DNA of 64,000 bases. Origin: Poriferisodalis sp965221195. Its GTDB lineage: Bacteria > Actinomycetota > Acidimicrobiia > Acidimicrobiales > Poriferisodalaceae. Both the position numbers and the translations under genes were made by a program. The notes below the pieces were generated by a model. It saw only the letters and a program-made list of their open reading frames with translations. It was not told where the DNA came from and did no database searches. Location: positions 620,001-684,000 of the forward strand of contig OZ244864.1 in NCBI GenBank assembly GCA_965221195.1, read 5' to 3'. Shown here one piece after another: positions 1 to 8,350 of the stretch (position 1 is its first letter; each line of letters starts with the position of its first letter).

Positions 1-714
1 CATTGCCTTGGTGGACACATTGGTATGCATGCCCGCGCCGTTCCAGTCGCCTTGCATGGGCTTGGCGGAAAGGCTGATCTCAATCTCGTGGTTCTCGCCA
101 GCGCGATACAGCAAGTAGCGGGCTAGCCAGATCTGATCGCCCACTGTGAGGGCATCGCACGGCCCTATCTGAAATTCCCACTGGCCAGGCATGACTTCAG
201 CGTTGGTGCCCGAAATGGACAGTCCTGCATCTATGCACCACGATGTGTGCTGCTCAACGACCTCGCGACCGTGGATACGCAGCGCGCCCACGCCGCAGTA
301 GTAGGGACCCTGAGGTCCAGGGAATCCGTTGGGCGGGAAGCCCGAGGGCCATTTGCTGACCGGGTCGAGCATCGTGTATTCCTGCTCAAGGCCGAACCAG
401 AAACCCTGATTGCCGTACTTGTCGAGGACTGCGCGGGTCTTGGCTCGCATGTTGGTGGGATGCGGTGCCATCGTCTCAGGCACGAACGTCTCGCACATCA
501 CCATGATGTCGCTGCCACCGCGCAGCGGATCGGGGCAGGTGTAGACCGGCTTCAGCACGACATCTGAGTCGTCACCCGCAGCTTGGTTGGTGCTTGAACC
601 GTCAAAGCCCCAAATACCCGGCGTCTCACCGTCGGCGAGAACCTTCGTCTTAGACCGCACCTCGGCTGTGGGCTCGGTGCCGTCCGTCCAGATGTATTCA
701 GCCCGGTAGGCCAC
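1..714 (-). CDS. glnII: Glutamine synthetase type II (GSII), 3'-truncated by the window edge
   Basis: Glutamine synthetase condensing glutamate and ammonia with ATP. The reading frame runs off base 1, so the C-terminal part is missing. The N-terminus (AYRAEYIWTDGTEP), then WGFDGSSTNQA, FGLEQEYT and KPMQGDWNGAGMHTN, are hallmarks of the eukaryotic-like GSII family found in some actinobacteria and rhizobia. The start is a GTG at 714-712 with AGGAG about eight bases upstream; no better start lies nearby. It is divergent from a second, type I-like glutamine synthetase, and a GlnR-like regulator follows that gene, so this is a nitrogen-assimilation locus. Family assignment is very secure; the GTG start is likely. 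Confidence 0.93.
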   Translation of the reverse strand, partial: MAYRAEYIWTDGTEPTAEVRSKTKVLADGETPGIWGFDGSSTNQAAGDDSDVVLKPVYTCPDPLRGGSDIMVMCETFVPETMAPHPTNMRAKTRAVLDKYGNQGFWFGLEQEYTMLDPVSKWPSGFPPNGFPGPQGPYYCGVGALRIHGREVVEQHTSWCIDAGLSISGTNAEVMPGQWEFQIGPCDALTVGDQIWLARYLLYRAGENHEIEISLSAKPMQGDWNGAGMHTNVSTKAM

Positions 715-1018
715 TGCATGCTCCTTTGCTAGATTCTGTTGCCAGAAATTGGTGAGATTGATGACGTATGCATAGGAGGAAGCCGCCAAGCCTGCTGGTC
801 CGCAGACAGCCGACCCAGTCGGCGGCTGACACCGACATCCGTGGAACACGATACAAACGAGTCGGGATTTCCGGCCCGTTGCCCGAGTGTGAACAGCGCG
901 TGAAACCAGCGGTCAACTCTGGATCGGCCGAGAACTCACCGCCAACAATAGTGCAGCAGCCTGTTGCCGCAGTGCTGCAACCAGTTGCCGCAAGGCACTC
1001 GCCCTAGGGGAGGCCACT
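715..1018. promoter_or_regulatory. Divergent intergenic region between two glutamine synthetase genes
   Basis: This 304-base gap separates the minus-strand GSII gene from the plus-strand GlnA2-like gene and must hold both promoters. The GSII Shine-Dalgarno (CTCCTTT on the plus strand) is at 721-727 and an AGGGGAGG site for the downstream gene is at 1006-1013. A short imperfect repeat (CTGTTGCCGCAGTGCTGCAACCA) lies at about 961-985. I see no convincing coding sequence and could not identify a clear GlnR box by eye. Confidence 0.5.
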
Positions 1019-2374
1019 GTGACAATCTCAGACCGGGAACGACCGCAGGACTACGTGCTGCGCCGAGTCACCGAACGTGGTGTTCGACTCATCCGCCTGT
1101 GGTTCACCGATGTGGCCGGGCAACTCAAGTCGTTCGCCATCTCACCAGCAGAACTAGAGACAGCCTTTGAACAGGGCATGGTGTTTGACGGGTCATGCAT
1201 TGAGGGCTTCAGCCGCATCGCTGAAGCAGACATGGTGGCGAAGCCCGACCCGAAGACGTTCGAGCTGATGCCGTCGGAGGGCGGGCAGGACTGCTATGAC
1301 ATCTCCGCCCGCATGTTCTGCGATATCACCGCTGCGGACGGCGCCCGTTTTGACGGAGATCCGCGAGGTGTGCTGAGGCGGGTCATGGACCGGGCACACG
1401 AAGCGGGCTATACGTTCTATGCAGCACCGGAGATGGAGTACTTCTTGTTCCAACCCGACCGAGTCAACGGGCGGCCCGTGCCGCTCGACAGCGGGAGCTA
1501 CTTCGATCTCACCACCACCGACATCGCATCGGACATTCGCCACCGCACGCTGAGCGCGCTGGAGGCCATGGGAATCCCGGTCAGGTACTCATTTCACGAA
1601 GATGGCCCGTCGCAGCATGAAATCGATCTGCGCTATGCCGATGCGCTCACGATGGCCGACAGCGTGATGACCTTCCGACTGCTGGTTCGTGAGATCGCGT
1701 TCAAGCACGGCGCGCATGCCACATTCATGCCCAAGCCGCTGGCGGGCGTGCAGGGCTCGGGTATGCATACCCACATGTCGCTTTTCTGCGAAGGACGCAA
1801 TGCCTTCAGCGATCCCGACTCCGCAGACGGGCTGTCCGACGTAGCTCGCGGCTTCGTGGCCGGACTGCTTGCCCACGCACGAGAAATCACTGCGGTAACC
1901 AACCAGCTCGTCAACAGCTACAAGCGGCTAGTCGCCGGTTACGAGGCACCTGTTGCCATCTCGTGGGCGCGCAGCAACCGGGCAGCGCTCATTCGGGTGC
2001 CACCGACCCTTGTGGGCCGAGAGGAATCGACGCGGGTCGAGTACCGGGCGCCCGATCCTGCCTGCAACCCCTATCTGGCGTTCGCCGTGATCTTGGCAGC
2101 AGGGCTAGCCGGCATCGAACGGGGCTATGAGTTGCCGCCGGAAACCCCTCCATCGATCACCGGCCACAGCGACCATGGCGGTCCGTCGTACGGCCATCAC
2201 CTGCCCGCTTCTTTGGACGACGCGCTCGACGAGATGGAAGGCAGCGCGCTGGTGGCAGAGACACTGGGCCAGCATTTGTTCCGGTGGTTCTTGCGCAACA
2301 AACGCCGCGAATGGTCGGCATACCAAGCACAGGTCACCCAATTCGAGTTGGACAACTACTTCGCTGCGGTTTGA
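1019..2374 (+). CDS. glnA2: Glutamine synthetase, type I family (GlnA2-like)
   Basis: A 451-residue GSI-fold enzyme close in sequence pattern to actinobacterial GlnA2. Visible motifs are RLWFTDVAGQLKSFAI, FDGSCIEGF near residue 56, a metal-binding PEMEYFLF, the ammonium/glutamate segment KPLAGVQGSGMHTHMS, NSYKRLVAGYEAP and EYRAPDPACNPYLAFA. The NLYDLP adenylylation motif of GlnA1-type enzymes is absent, so it is probably not controlled by adenylylation. The GTG start at 1019 follows AGGGGAGG with good spacing. It may be a synthetase or a related gamma-glutamylpolyamine ligase; the downstream GlnR-like gene favours a nitrogen role. Confidence 0.88.
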   Translation: MTISDRERPQDYVLRRVTERGVRLIRLWFTDVAGQLKSFAISPAELETAFEQGMVFDGSCIEGFSRIAEADMVAKPDPKTFELMPSEGGQDCYDISARMFCDITAADGARFDGDPRGVLRRVMDRAHEAGYTFYAAPEMEYFLFQPDRVNGRPVPLDSGSYFDLTTTDIASDIRHRTLSALEAMGIPVRYSFHEDGPSQHEIDLRYADALTMADSVMTFRLLVREIAFKHGAHATFMPKPLAGVQGSGMHTHMSLFCEGRNAFSDPDSADGLSDVARGFVAGLLAHAREITAVTNQLVNSYKRLVAGYEAPVAISWARSNRAALIRVPPTLVGREESTRVEYRAPDPACNPYLAFAVILAAGLAGIERGYELPPETPPSITGHSDHGGPSYGHHLPASLDDALDEMEGSALVAETLGQHLFRWFLRNKRREWSAYQAQVTQFELDNYFAAV

Positions 2375-2400
2375 ACGCAGCCTGAGTATTGCCTGCTGTC

Positions 2401-3069
2401 ATGTATGCCGTTCATCCTGGAACCATTGGCGCCGAACTGGTGCAATTCTTGGATCTGGGCGGCTATGAGTGGAAATCGGTGGCTGGCCCCGCTGAAGCGG
2501 CTGAGAATGTCCCGCCACAAGGATGGAGCGGAGCAGTCATCCGTCTCGACAGCGGTGCCGACAACACCGAGAAGGCGTGGGCAGTGGCGCGAGTGCTGCG
2601 AGAGCACGGTGCCAGCGTGCTCATGCTGGTGCGCGGCAATGCACTAGACGAACTGGCCTTACGCGATGAACTGTTCGATGACTTCTGCTTAGACCCATTT
2701 CACCCTCGCGAACTGGAGGCTCGGCTAGCACATCTGACTGCGGCACCGGGTGGGGTGTCCACTGAGATCGTGGAATACGGCCCGCTGCGCATCAACCTCG
2801 ACACCTACGAAGCCGTGGTTGACGAGAGTCCGCTGGATCTCACCTACATGGAGTACGAACTGCTGCGCTTTTTGGCGTCTCAACCAGGAAGGGTGTTCAC
2901 GCGCGAGGCGTTGCTGAATCAAGTGTGGGGGTATGAGTACTACGGCGGGGCCCGCACCGTGGATGTGCATGTGAGGCGGCTGCGGGCCAAGCTCGGCGAG
3001 GAGTACGCCAACCTGATCCAAACAGTGCGTTCAGTTGGCTATCGACTTGGCACGTATCGCTGGCGTTAG
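2401..3069 (+). CDS. glnR: OmpR-family orphan response regulator, GlnR-like
   Basis: A DNA-binding regulator of 222 residues from the ATG at 2401 (an in-frame TTG lies at 2389). The N-terminal half is a degenerate receiver domain without an obvious phospho-aspartate pocket, as in GlnR. The C-terminal half is a winged helix (LDLTYMEYELLRFLA, VFTREALLNQVWGYEYYGG, ARTVDVHVRRLRAKLG) very like that of mycobacterial and streptomycete GlnR. It begins 26 bases after the GlnA2-like gene and is probably co-transcribed. No histidine kinase is near. The predicted role is transcriptional control of nitrogen assimilation, including the two adjacent synthetases. Confidence 0.8.
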   Translation: MYAVHPGTIGAELVQFLDLGGYEWKSVAGPAEAAENVPPQGWSGAVIRLDSGADNTEKAWAVARVLREHGASVLMLVRGNALDELALRDELFDDFCLDPFHPRELEARLAHLTAAPGGVSTEIVEYGPLRINLDTYEAVVDESPLDLTYMEYELLRFLASQPGRVFTREALLNQVWGYEYYGGARTVDVHVRRLRAKLGEEYANLIQTVRSVGYRLGTYRWR

Positions 3070-3092
3070 CCCAACGCGCGCCCCAATGAGTG

Positions 3093-3113
3093 CCCCAATA
3101 AATGCTTTTGGGG
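3093..3113. terminator. Candidate bidirectional terminator hairpin
   Basis: CCCCAA at 3093-3098 pairs with TTGGGG at 3108-3113 around a nine-base loop. It lies between the convergent ends of the glnR-like gene (3069) and the minus-strand small membrane gene (3120). The T-tract is weak. Confidence 0.45.
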
Positions 3114-3119
3114 GCGGTC

Positions 3120-3275
3120 TCAGAAGTTGGTTTCGATGAGAGAGCTGCCCTCGTGGCGGGCTTCGGCATCATCGCCTAGGAGCTTGCCCAAAGCCGCCGC
3201 CACCGCAGCCAGCGAGAGCGTGATGATGAACGGACTCAACAAGAGCACGATCACGATGAGGACAGCACCAGCCAT
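3120..3275 (-). CDS. Small single-span membrane protein, unknown function
   Basis: A 51-residue ORF starting with ATG at 3275-3273 and ending with TGA at 3122-3120. It begins MAGAVLIVIVLLLSPFIITL, a single hydrophobic span of about 28 residues, followed by a charged tail (GDDAEARHEGSSLIETNF). It lies just after ridA on the same strand, with the 11-base repeat array between them, and may be the last gene of the erpA-like/hydroxylase/ridA operon. No family was recognised and no strong ribosome-binding site is visible. The coherent membrane-plus-tail design supports a real gene, but it is short. Confidence 0.5.
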   Translation of the reverse strand: MAGAVLIVIVLLLSPFIITLSLAAVAAALGKLLGDDAEARHEGSSLIETNF

Positions 3276-3288
3276 GAGCCGCAGCGTA

Positions 3289-3332
3289 CTGGGTGGCTAG
3301 GTGGTAGCTAAGCAGTAGCTAAGCGATGGCTA
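3289..3332 (-). repeat. 11-base tandem repeat beginning at the ridA stop codon
   Basis: On the minus strand four consecutive 11-base units each begin with TAG: TAGCCATCGCT, TAGCTACTGCT, TAGCTACCACC, TAGCCACCCAG. The first TAG is the stop codon of the RidA gene. Confidence 0.8.
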
Positions 3333-3677
3333 GTTGGGCAGGTAGGCGATGGCTTCGATCTCAACGTCGGCACCGAGTGGTAGCGCGGTCACTGCGACGG
3401 CGCTGCGAGCCGGCCGGTGCTCGCCGAAGGCTTCGGCGTAGATCGAGTTGACAAGCGCAAAATTGTCGATGTCGGTCATAAACACGAGACATTTCACAAC
3501 ATCTTCAAATCCGGCACCGGCCTCTGACAGAGCCTCAGCGACGTTCGCGAGTACCGCGCGGGTTTGCGCTTCGATGCCTTCGACGAGTGCTCCGTTGCGC
3601 AGACCAATCTGGCCCGAGACAAAGACAAAATCACCCGCTCGGTACCACTTGGAGTAATGAGCGACAGGCGCAGCCAT
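3330..3677 (-). CDS. ridA: RidA/YjgF/UK114 family enamine/imine deaminase-like protein
   Basis: A 115-residue protein from the ATG at 3677-3675. RidA proteins hydrolyse reactive enamine/imine intermediates released by PLP enzymes. Visible features are YSKWYRAGDFVFVSGQIGL, the central DVVKCLVFMTDIDNF and the C-terminal HRPARSAVAVTALPLGADVEIEAIAYLP, which carries the family's conserved arginine. A longer frame extends upstream to 3908, but that extension translates a 15-base tandem repeat into YWAGG units and overlaps the previous gene, so the internal start is preferred. The gene sits downstream of the 2Fe-2S/molybdenum hydroxylase fusion. Confidence 0.9.
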   Translation of the reverse strand: MAAPVAHYSKWYRAGDFVFVSGQIGLRNGALVEGIEAQTRAVLANVAEALSEAGAGFEDVVKCLVFMTDIDNFALVNSIYAEAFGEHRPARSAVAVTALPLGADVEIEAIAYLPN

Positions 3678-3750
3678 TACTCTGCCAGACCTTGAGGGCC
3701 AGACCTTGGGGCTTGCAAGAGGGGCTTGCGGGGATGCTCGTTGGCTGTCG

Positions 3751-3825
3751 GCCCAGTATCCGCCAGCCCAGTATCCGCCGGTCCAGTATCCGCCGGCCCA
3801 GTACCCGCCAGCCCAATATCTGCTA
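3751..3825. repeat. 15-base tandem repeat, five units, in the spacer upstream of ridA
   Basis: Units of the type GCCCAGTATCCGCCA start at 3751, 3766, 3781, 3796 and 3811 with a few substitutions. They lie between the stop of the molybdenum-hydroxylase-like gene (3848) and the RidA start (3677). Confidence 0.9.
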
Positions 3826-3847
3826 GTTGATTCATCGGGGTTCAACG

Positions 3848-5497
3848 CTAGCGCAGCGAAGAGGGCAGGCCGATGGGAAGCTGGGGAGGAGCACCGTGGC
3901 TGAGCCAAGTGGCGGCGGCTACCGCTGCGAAGACGGTGTCGCCGACCGGAACCGGGGGTTGTGAGGAGGGCTCGATCGTCACCGTGATCTGTGGCGTTTC
4001 AGATGAGCGTGCGATGCCAAAACTGCGGATCGTCAAGTCCCCGATTTCGCCCTCGGCATCAACCGACAGCGACTCCGACATCACCCAACTCCACGCCATG
4101 TGGCTGGCGCCGATCACATAGCTGCGCAGCGTCGTCGTGTCGAGCGGCTCACCAGCAGCGACATGCACCTCAATGCCGACCGGACTGATCGTGGCCTGCG
4201 CTGTGGCACCCTGCGGAGAAACGACTTCCACCGTGGCAGCTGCCCGCTGGTGGAGAGGCTCGCTGCGGCGCACTGCCTTCACCGCAGCGGCCAGCATTTG
4301 AGCCTCAGCCCAGAGGGCCGCGCGGAGATCCAGCGATGTCGGCGGACCCCGTAGATCAACTTCGACTACTTCGGCGTCCGGCAGTACTGAACGCAACAAG
4401 GCAGCCGCGCCGGGTGTGCGCGCCACGCGAATAACTCCAGTGCCATCAGCGCGCAGCCCTGCAGCCAGCGGAGGTCGCTTCGGGCCGCGGCGCACGACGT
4501 CTTCGCGTGACCACAACACGCGGACCGGCTCGTTCAGCTCATTTGCAAGTTGTCGCGCCTCGTCGCGTACCGGCGATGCTGTCTTGCCGCCAAACGCACC
4601 ACCGTTGGCAAGAGGATCGGACGGCTGGCCGCCCGGCACACACCACGCAGCATCCGTCTCGAGATACGCAGGCTCCGTCCAGCACGTTGACAAACAGATA
4701 TCCCACGGCTCGCCTGCTGGGGGGCATAGATCGATCGGTGGCACGGTTTCGAGCGTGGTGTGACGCCCTTGCACCTTGCCGGTGAGGCGGCGCGCCTCGG
4801 TCAACGTGTCGGCGTGGCACAGGCCCTCCGGTCCGGATGTGGCTGTGAGCGCGGCGGCGGGAGCACCGTCAGCGCCGAAAGCAAATTCACCCAGAATGCT
4901 GGCGGGCACCGACTGCTGCGGGCCGCCAGTTTCGAGGCTGGCCCGGTGGCCGGCAGCGGCCGCATCGTGTGCCAATGTCCCAGCTGGCCCGCTGACCGCG
5001 CGGATCGCCGCCTCGCGGATGGTCTGCCAGCCGGTGCAGCGGCACAGATGCGCTGCGAGCGCTTTGTCGAGTGTCGAACGGTCGGAAAGGTCAGCGCCTC
5101 GGCGTTCGTGACCTACCAGTCGGCAGACAATGCCGGGTGTGCAAAAGCCGCACTGCGAGGCGCCACATGCCACAAAAGCCTCAACCCAGCGTTGCTGCTC
5201 GTCGGGACTCAGGCCAGCAGCTGTGGTGATGTTCCGTCCGGCTACTCGCCGAGCTGGCGTTACACAGGCCACTCGCGGTGCGTCGTCCACCAGCACGGTG
5301 CAGCACCCGCATTGCCCTTGGGGGCTGCAACCATCGAGCACCGATTCGATGCCGAGCCTGTCACGCAACGCCCCGAGCAGGGTGTCGCCGTCGTCGGGCA
5401 CCTCGACGGCATTGCCGTCAACGACGAAGCGCAGCGCGTTGGTTTTGCGCGTTGGTTCTGCGACTAGCTCGGGCCCAGACGGCCCGAACCCAGACAA
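3848..5497 (-). CDS. [2Fe-2S] protein fused to a reduced xanthine-dehydrogenase-type molybdopterin domain
   Basis: A 549-residue protein. Residues about 20-165 are a complete XDH-type iron-sulfur subunit: a plant-type ferredoxin motif with CSPQGQCGCC at 57-66, then CGFCTPG near 116-122 and CRCTGW near 152-157 for the second cluster. The rest resembles short pieces of the molybdopterin subunit (NGGAFGGKT, RVLWSREDVVRRGPKRPP) but is far shorter than the usual large subunit of about 750 residues. The only nearby start is TTG at 5497, inside a repetitive spacer. It follows the A-type Fe-S carrier gene by 44 bases and precedes ridA. The electron-transfer domain is clear; whether the reduced domain binds molybdopterin is uncertain. 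Confidence 0.78.
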   Translation of the reverse strand: MSGFGPSGPELVAEPTRKTNALRFVVDGNAVEVPDDGDTLLGALRDRLGIESVLDGCSPQGQCGCCTVLVDDAPRVACVTPARRVAGRNITTAAGLSPDEQQRWVEAFVACGASQCGFCTPGIVCRLVGHERRGADLSDRSTLDKALAAHLCRCTGWQTIREAAIRAVSGPAGTLAHDAAAAGHRASLETGGPQQSVPASILGEFAFGADGAPAAALTATSGPEGLCHADTLTEARRLTGKVQGRHTTLETVPPIDLCPPAGEPWDICLSTCWTEPAYLETDAAWCVPGGQPSDPLANGGAFGGKTASPVRDEARQLANELNEPVRVLWSREDVVRRGPKRPPLAAGLRADGTGVIRVARTPGAAALLRSVLPDAEVVEVDLRGPPTSLDLRAALWAEAQMLAAAVKAVRRSEPLHQRAAATVEVVSPQGATAQATISPVGIEVHVAAGEPLDTTTLRSYVIGASHMAWSWVMSESLSVDAEGEIGDLTIRSFGIARSSETPQITVTIEPSSQPPVPVGDTVFAAVAAATWLSHGAPPQLPIGLPSSLR

Positions 5498-5541
5498 CTC
5501 AGGCCCAGGCCCAGACGGCTCGGGCTGAGACTGGGAGACGC

Positions 5542-5877
5542 TCAGCTGAACGAATTGCCGCAGCCGCAGGTGCGTTGCGCGTTGGGATTGTCAATGGCAA
5601 ACCCCGAGCCCATCAACCCGTCGGTGAAATCGAGCGTGGCACCTTCAAGCAGCTGCGCGCTCATCGGATCGGACACGACTTTGATCTCGCCGTACGACTG
5701 GGACATGTCGTCGGTGCAGACCTCAGAATCGAAGAACATTTCGTAGCTGAAGCCTGAGCAGCCGCCGGGCCGGACGGCTACGCGCAGTGCCAGGTCTTGC
5801 TCGCCGCCGGATTCAGCGAGTTCTTGAGCGATGAGTTCATGGACTTTCTCAGCGGCGGTATCGGTCAGCGTGATCAC
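5542..5877 (-). CDS. erpA: A-type iron-sulfur cluster carrier/insertion protein (ErpA/IscA/HesB family)
   Basis: A protein of about 111 residues that delivers Fe-S clusters to apoproteins. The core begins ITLTDTAAEKVHELI; the three cluster-ligand cysteines are in GGCSGFSY and the C-terminal TCGCGNSFS. I chose the GTG at 5877-5875 because homologous sequence begins there; an ATG at 5967 would add 30 residues of low-complexity sequence. It is the first gene of a minus-strand group and the next gene encodes a protein needing two [2Fe-2S] clusters, so a dedicated maturation role is plausible but inferred. Confidence 0.9.
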   Translation of the reverse strand: MITLTDTAAEKVHELIAQELAESGGEQDLALRVAVRPGGCSGFSYEMFFDSEVCTDDMSQSYGEIKVVSDPMSAQLLEGATLDFTDGLMGSGFAIDNPNAQRTCGCGNSFS

Positions 5878-6082
5878 AGCAGCAGCTCCCAGATCGGCCC
5901 GTGGGGCAAACCTTCCAATACGAATGCTAGTGCCAGCGGCCCCAAATGCCCCAGCCGAGAAATGCACAACCGAACCGTCCGCGACACACTGGGTCAGACT
6001 GGGTCAGCGTCACACTGTGTCAGCAAGCACGGTCAGCAAGCACACCTCTGGGCTCTGAGTGGCAGCGTTACCCTGCAAAACT

Positions 6083-7318
6083 GTGAGCACTGACGCAGAC
6101 ATCCCCCCAAACGACGAGGCGATGATCGCCATTTTGCGTGGTGTTATGGACCCCGAACTGGGCGACAACATCGTTGACTTGGGGATGGTGCGCAACGCCT
6201 ACCGCGAAGGCACTACCGGCCACGTCACGATCGCTTTGACCACCGCCGGATGTCCGCTGCGCGCCACGATCAAACGCGACTGCGAAACACGCGTCACAGG
6301 ACTGGCAGGCATTGAGGATTTCCGCATCCACTGGGATGAGCTGAACGCTGCGGAAAAAGCTCGCGTGATGGAACGCGCCCGACGCACAGCACGCGACAAC
6401 GCAGCACCGACACAGGTACCTGCCAGCGCCAGAGTGCTGGCCATTGCATCCGGCAAAGGCGGGGTAGGAAAGTCGTCGGTTACGGTGAATCTGGCAGCAG
6501 CGCTAGCCGGACGCGGTTTCACCGTCGGCGTGCTAGATGCCGACATCTGGGGGTACAGCATCCCTCGGATGCTCGGCGTGGAAGGCCGCCTAGAGGCACG
6601 ACCTCCCGAGGTTGGTGAAGAGCGCGGCAAGATAGTGCCCGACGAACGGTCCGTCGGCACAGGCCTGCTCAAAGTGGTCTCCACTGGGTTGCTGGTTGAG
6701 ACAGAGGAAACCGCGCTGATGTGGCGCGGTCTCATGCTGGCCAAGGCCGTTGAGCAGTTCTTGCACGATGTTGACTGGGGCGATCTCGACTATCTACTCA
6801 TTGACATGCCACCAGGCACCGGTGATGTGCAGATGGCGCTGGCTCGCTTGTTGCCCCAAGCGGAGATGTTGGTAGTAACAACGCCTGCGCTGAGCGCTCA
6901 AAAAGTTGCGATACGTGTGGCCGACATGGCCCGCCGCAGCCATATGCCAATCATCGGCGTGGTGGAAAACATGGGTGCCTTCATTGCACCAGACGGTCAG
7001 CGGTGGTCTTTCTTCGGCGAGGGCGGCGGTCATCGTTTGGCCGCAGACCTCAAGGTGCCGATGCTGGGTTCGGTGCCGCTTGAGCCTGCGGTCTCTGCGG
7101 GGGGTGATGCAGGCACACCCGTGACCAGCGCTGACACCGACGGCACAGACGCCGACAGCCGAGGAACCGGGCCATACGGCGGTCGGAGCGCAGCGGCCAG
7201 TGCGTTTGAATCGATCACCGAGCTGCTGGTGGCAGAGATCTGTCCGCCCGTAGATATGGGCAATTGCAGCGCCCGCATGGATGGGCCTATACCCGTCACC
7301 ATCGGCGCGCGCCGCTGA
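6083..7318 (+). CDS. mrp: Mrp/NBP35-family P-loop ATPase, Fe-S cluster carrier
   Basis: A protein of 411 residues. The N-terminal 90 residues are a MIP18/DUF59 domain (RGVMDPELGDNIVDLGMV). Then comes the deviant Walker A GKGGVGKSS, a switch region VLDADIWGYSIPRML, and DYLLIDMPPGTGDVQ. Family members bind and transfer Fe-S clusters. The start is the GTG at 6083: TACCCT at 6069-6074 sits eight bases upstream, as expected for a leaderless transcript. A GTG at 6059 is possible. A spacer rich in Asp, Thr and Gly interrupts the C-terminal domain near residue 350, and the usual CxxC cluster motif is not evident, which is unusual. Confidence 0.88.
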   Translation: MSTDADIPPNDEAMIAILRGVMDPELGDNIVDLGMVRNAYREGTTGHVTIALTTAGCPLRATIKRDCETRVTGLAGIEDFRIHWDELNAAEKARVMERARRTARDNAAPTQVPASARVLAIASGKGGVGKSSVTVNLAAALAGRGFTVGVLDADIWGYSIPRMLGVEGRLEARPPEVGEERGKIVPDERSVGTGLLKVVSTGLLVETEETALMWRGLMLAKAVEQFLHDVDWGDLDYLLIDMPPGTGDVQMALARLLPQAEMLVVTTPALSAQKVAIRVADMARRSHMPIIGVVENMGAFIAPDGQRWSFFGEGGGHRLAADLKVPMLGSVPLEPAVSAGGDAGTPVTSADTDGTDADSRGTGPYGGRSAAASAFESITELLVAEICPPVDMGNCSARMDGPIPVTIGARR

Positions 7319-7352
7319 ACAACGCGTACTGAGCAACGTGCTGAACAACGTT
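7315..7352 (+). repeat. Short tandem repeat spanning the mrp stop codon
   Basis: Three degenerate units of 12-14 bases (CTGAACAACGCGTA, CTGAGCAACGTG, CTGAACAACGTT). The first contains the TGA stop codon of the Mrp gene. Confidence 0.7.
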
Positions 7353-7376
7353 CGTCTGCAGCCAAGGCCTCACCGG

Positions 7377-8258
7377 CTAGCTCATTGACCCCGCTGGTGG
7401 CGGATTCGCCAGCGCTTCTTCGTACCCCTCATCATGGGGAAGCAGCACCAATGGCTTACCGGACGGCTGGAGCACGACGGCCGGAAGCACTGCTGGGATA
7501 TCAACGAGACTGTCGGCCCAGTCGATGGCGGCTTCGGCCGTGTCAAACCGCAGCAACGGCTCAAGATTCTTGAGGGTAGGGAAGACCATCGTGAAGCGGC
7601 CCTCGGCGTGCTGGGCGAACGCGTCGGCAGGCCGGATCCATGTGCTCTCCACGGTTTCGCTGCCGTCGTGCAGCGGTTCTTGCCCTTGAGGCACATGTGC
7701 CAAAAAGAACCGGGTGTCGAACCTCCGTGTTGGGCCAATTGGGGTAATCCAGTGGCTCACATAGCGCAGGTCACCGAGATTGAGCACTAAACCCTCGTTG
7801 AGACACATCTGCGCGAGCCGCAATTCGCCGCCATGGACTCGCCGTCGCAGCTCGCTGTACTTCTCAGCTGCGCTGTATTTCTCAGCTGCGCTGTGCTCGT
7901 CGAACGACACATACTCAGCGCCGTTGCGCGCCAGGAGAATTCCGGCTTCCTCGAAGCACTCGCGTACCGCCGCGACCCAAAAGGCCAGACCACCGTGATC
8001 AACCCCGATCTGTGCCGAGGCCGCAGCGTCGTCAAGACCGACACAGACAGCCGCCAGATTGGGATCTTTGCGATCCTCGCCGTCAACGGCACCGCCGGGG
8101 AAGACGAACTGGCCGGGAACGAACTCGCTACGCGGGTTGCGGCGCAGCATGAACACTTCGAGGCCACTGCTGCCGTTGCGGACCAACATCACGGTCGCTG
8201 CAGAACGTAGGGGTACTTCCGCAGGAGCACCGGCTTCGTTGGCAGCATCATTGCTCAC
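7377..8258 (-). CDS. NUDIX hydrolase family protein
   Basis: A 293-residue protein. It shows the NUDIX layout with a long insertion: FPGGAVDGED near residues 53-62, then the catalytic AVRECFEEAGILLA, whose REcfEEaG core binds metal. The substrate, probably a nucleoside-diphosphate-linked compound, cannot be told from sequence. The GTG start at 8258 has AGGA eleven bases upstream. Within the protein an in-frame 18-base tandem repeat at 7855-7890 duplicates SAAEKY. The gene is convergent with mrp and divergent from selA. Confidence 0.85.
   Translation of the reverse strand: MSNDAANEAGAPAEVPLRSAATVMLVRNGSSGLEVFMLRRNPRSEFVPGQFVFPGGAVDGEDRKDPNLAAVCVGLDDAAASAQIGVDHGGLAFWVAAVRECFEEAGILLARNGAEYVSFDEHSAAEKYSAAEKYSELRRRVHGGELRLAQMCLNEGLVLNLGDLRYVSHWITPIGPTRRFDTRFFLAHVPQGQEPLHDGSETVESTWIRPADAFAQHAEGRFTMVFPTLKNLEPLLRFDTAEAAIDWADSLVDIPAVLPAVVLQPSGKPLVLLPHDEGYEEALANPPPAGSMS
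7855..7890 (-). repeat. In-frame 18-base tandem repeat inside the NUDIX gene
   Basis: Two nearly identical 18-base units, at 7855-7872 and 7873-7890, encode a repeated six-residue AEKYSA segment between the NUDIX helix and the following strand. Confidence 0.85.
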
Positions 8259-8350
8259 GGCGATTCCTGTCGTAGTTGGGTCACAGGCACGCTAGTGAAC
8301 CAGACCAGGCCGCCCCAGGGGGTGGCTAGGGGGCAGGTAGTGTCCGAACG

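Noticed and set aside
3330..3908. Long form of RidA with YWAGG repeats
   Set aside because: The extension is the translated 15-base spacer repeat and overlaps the previous gene; RidA homology starts at 3677.
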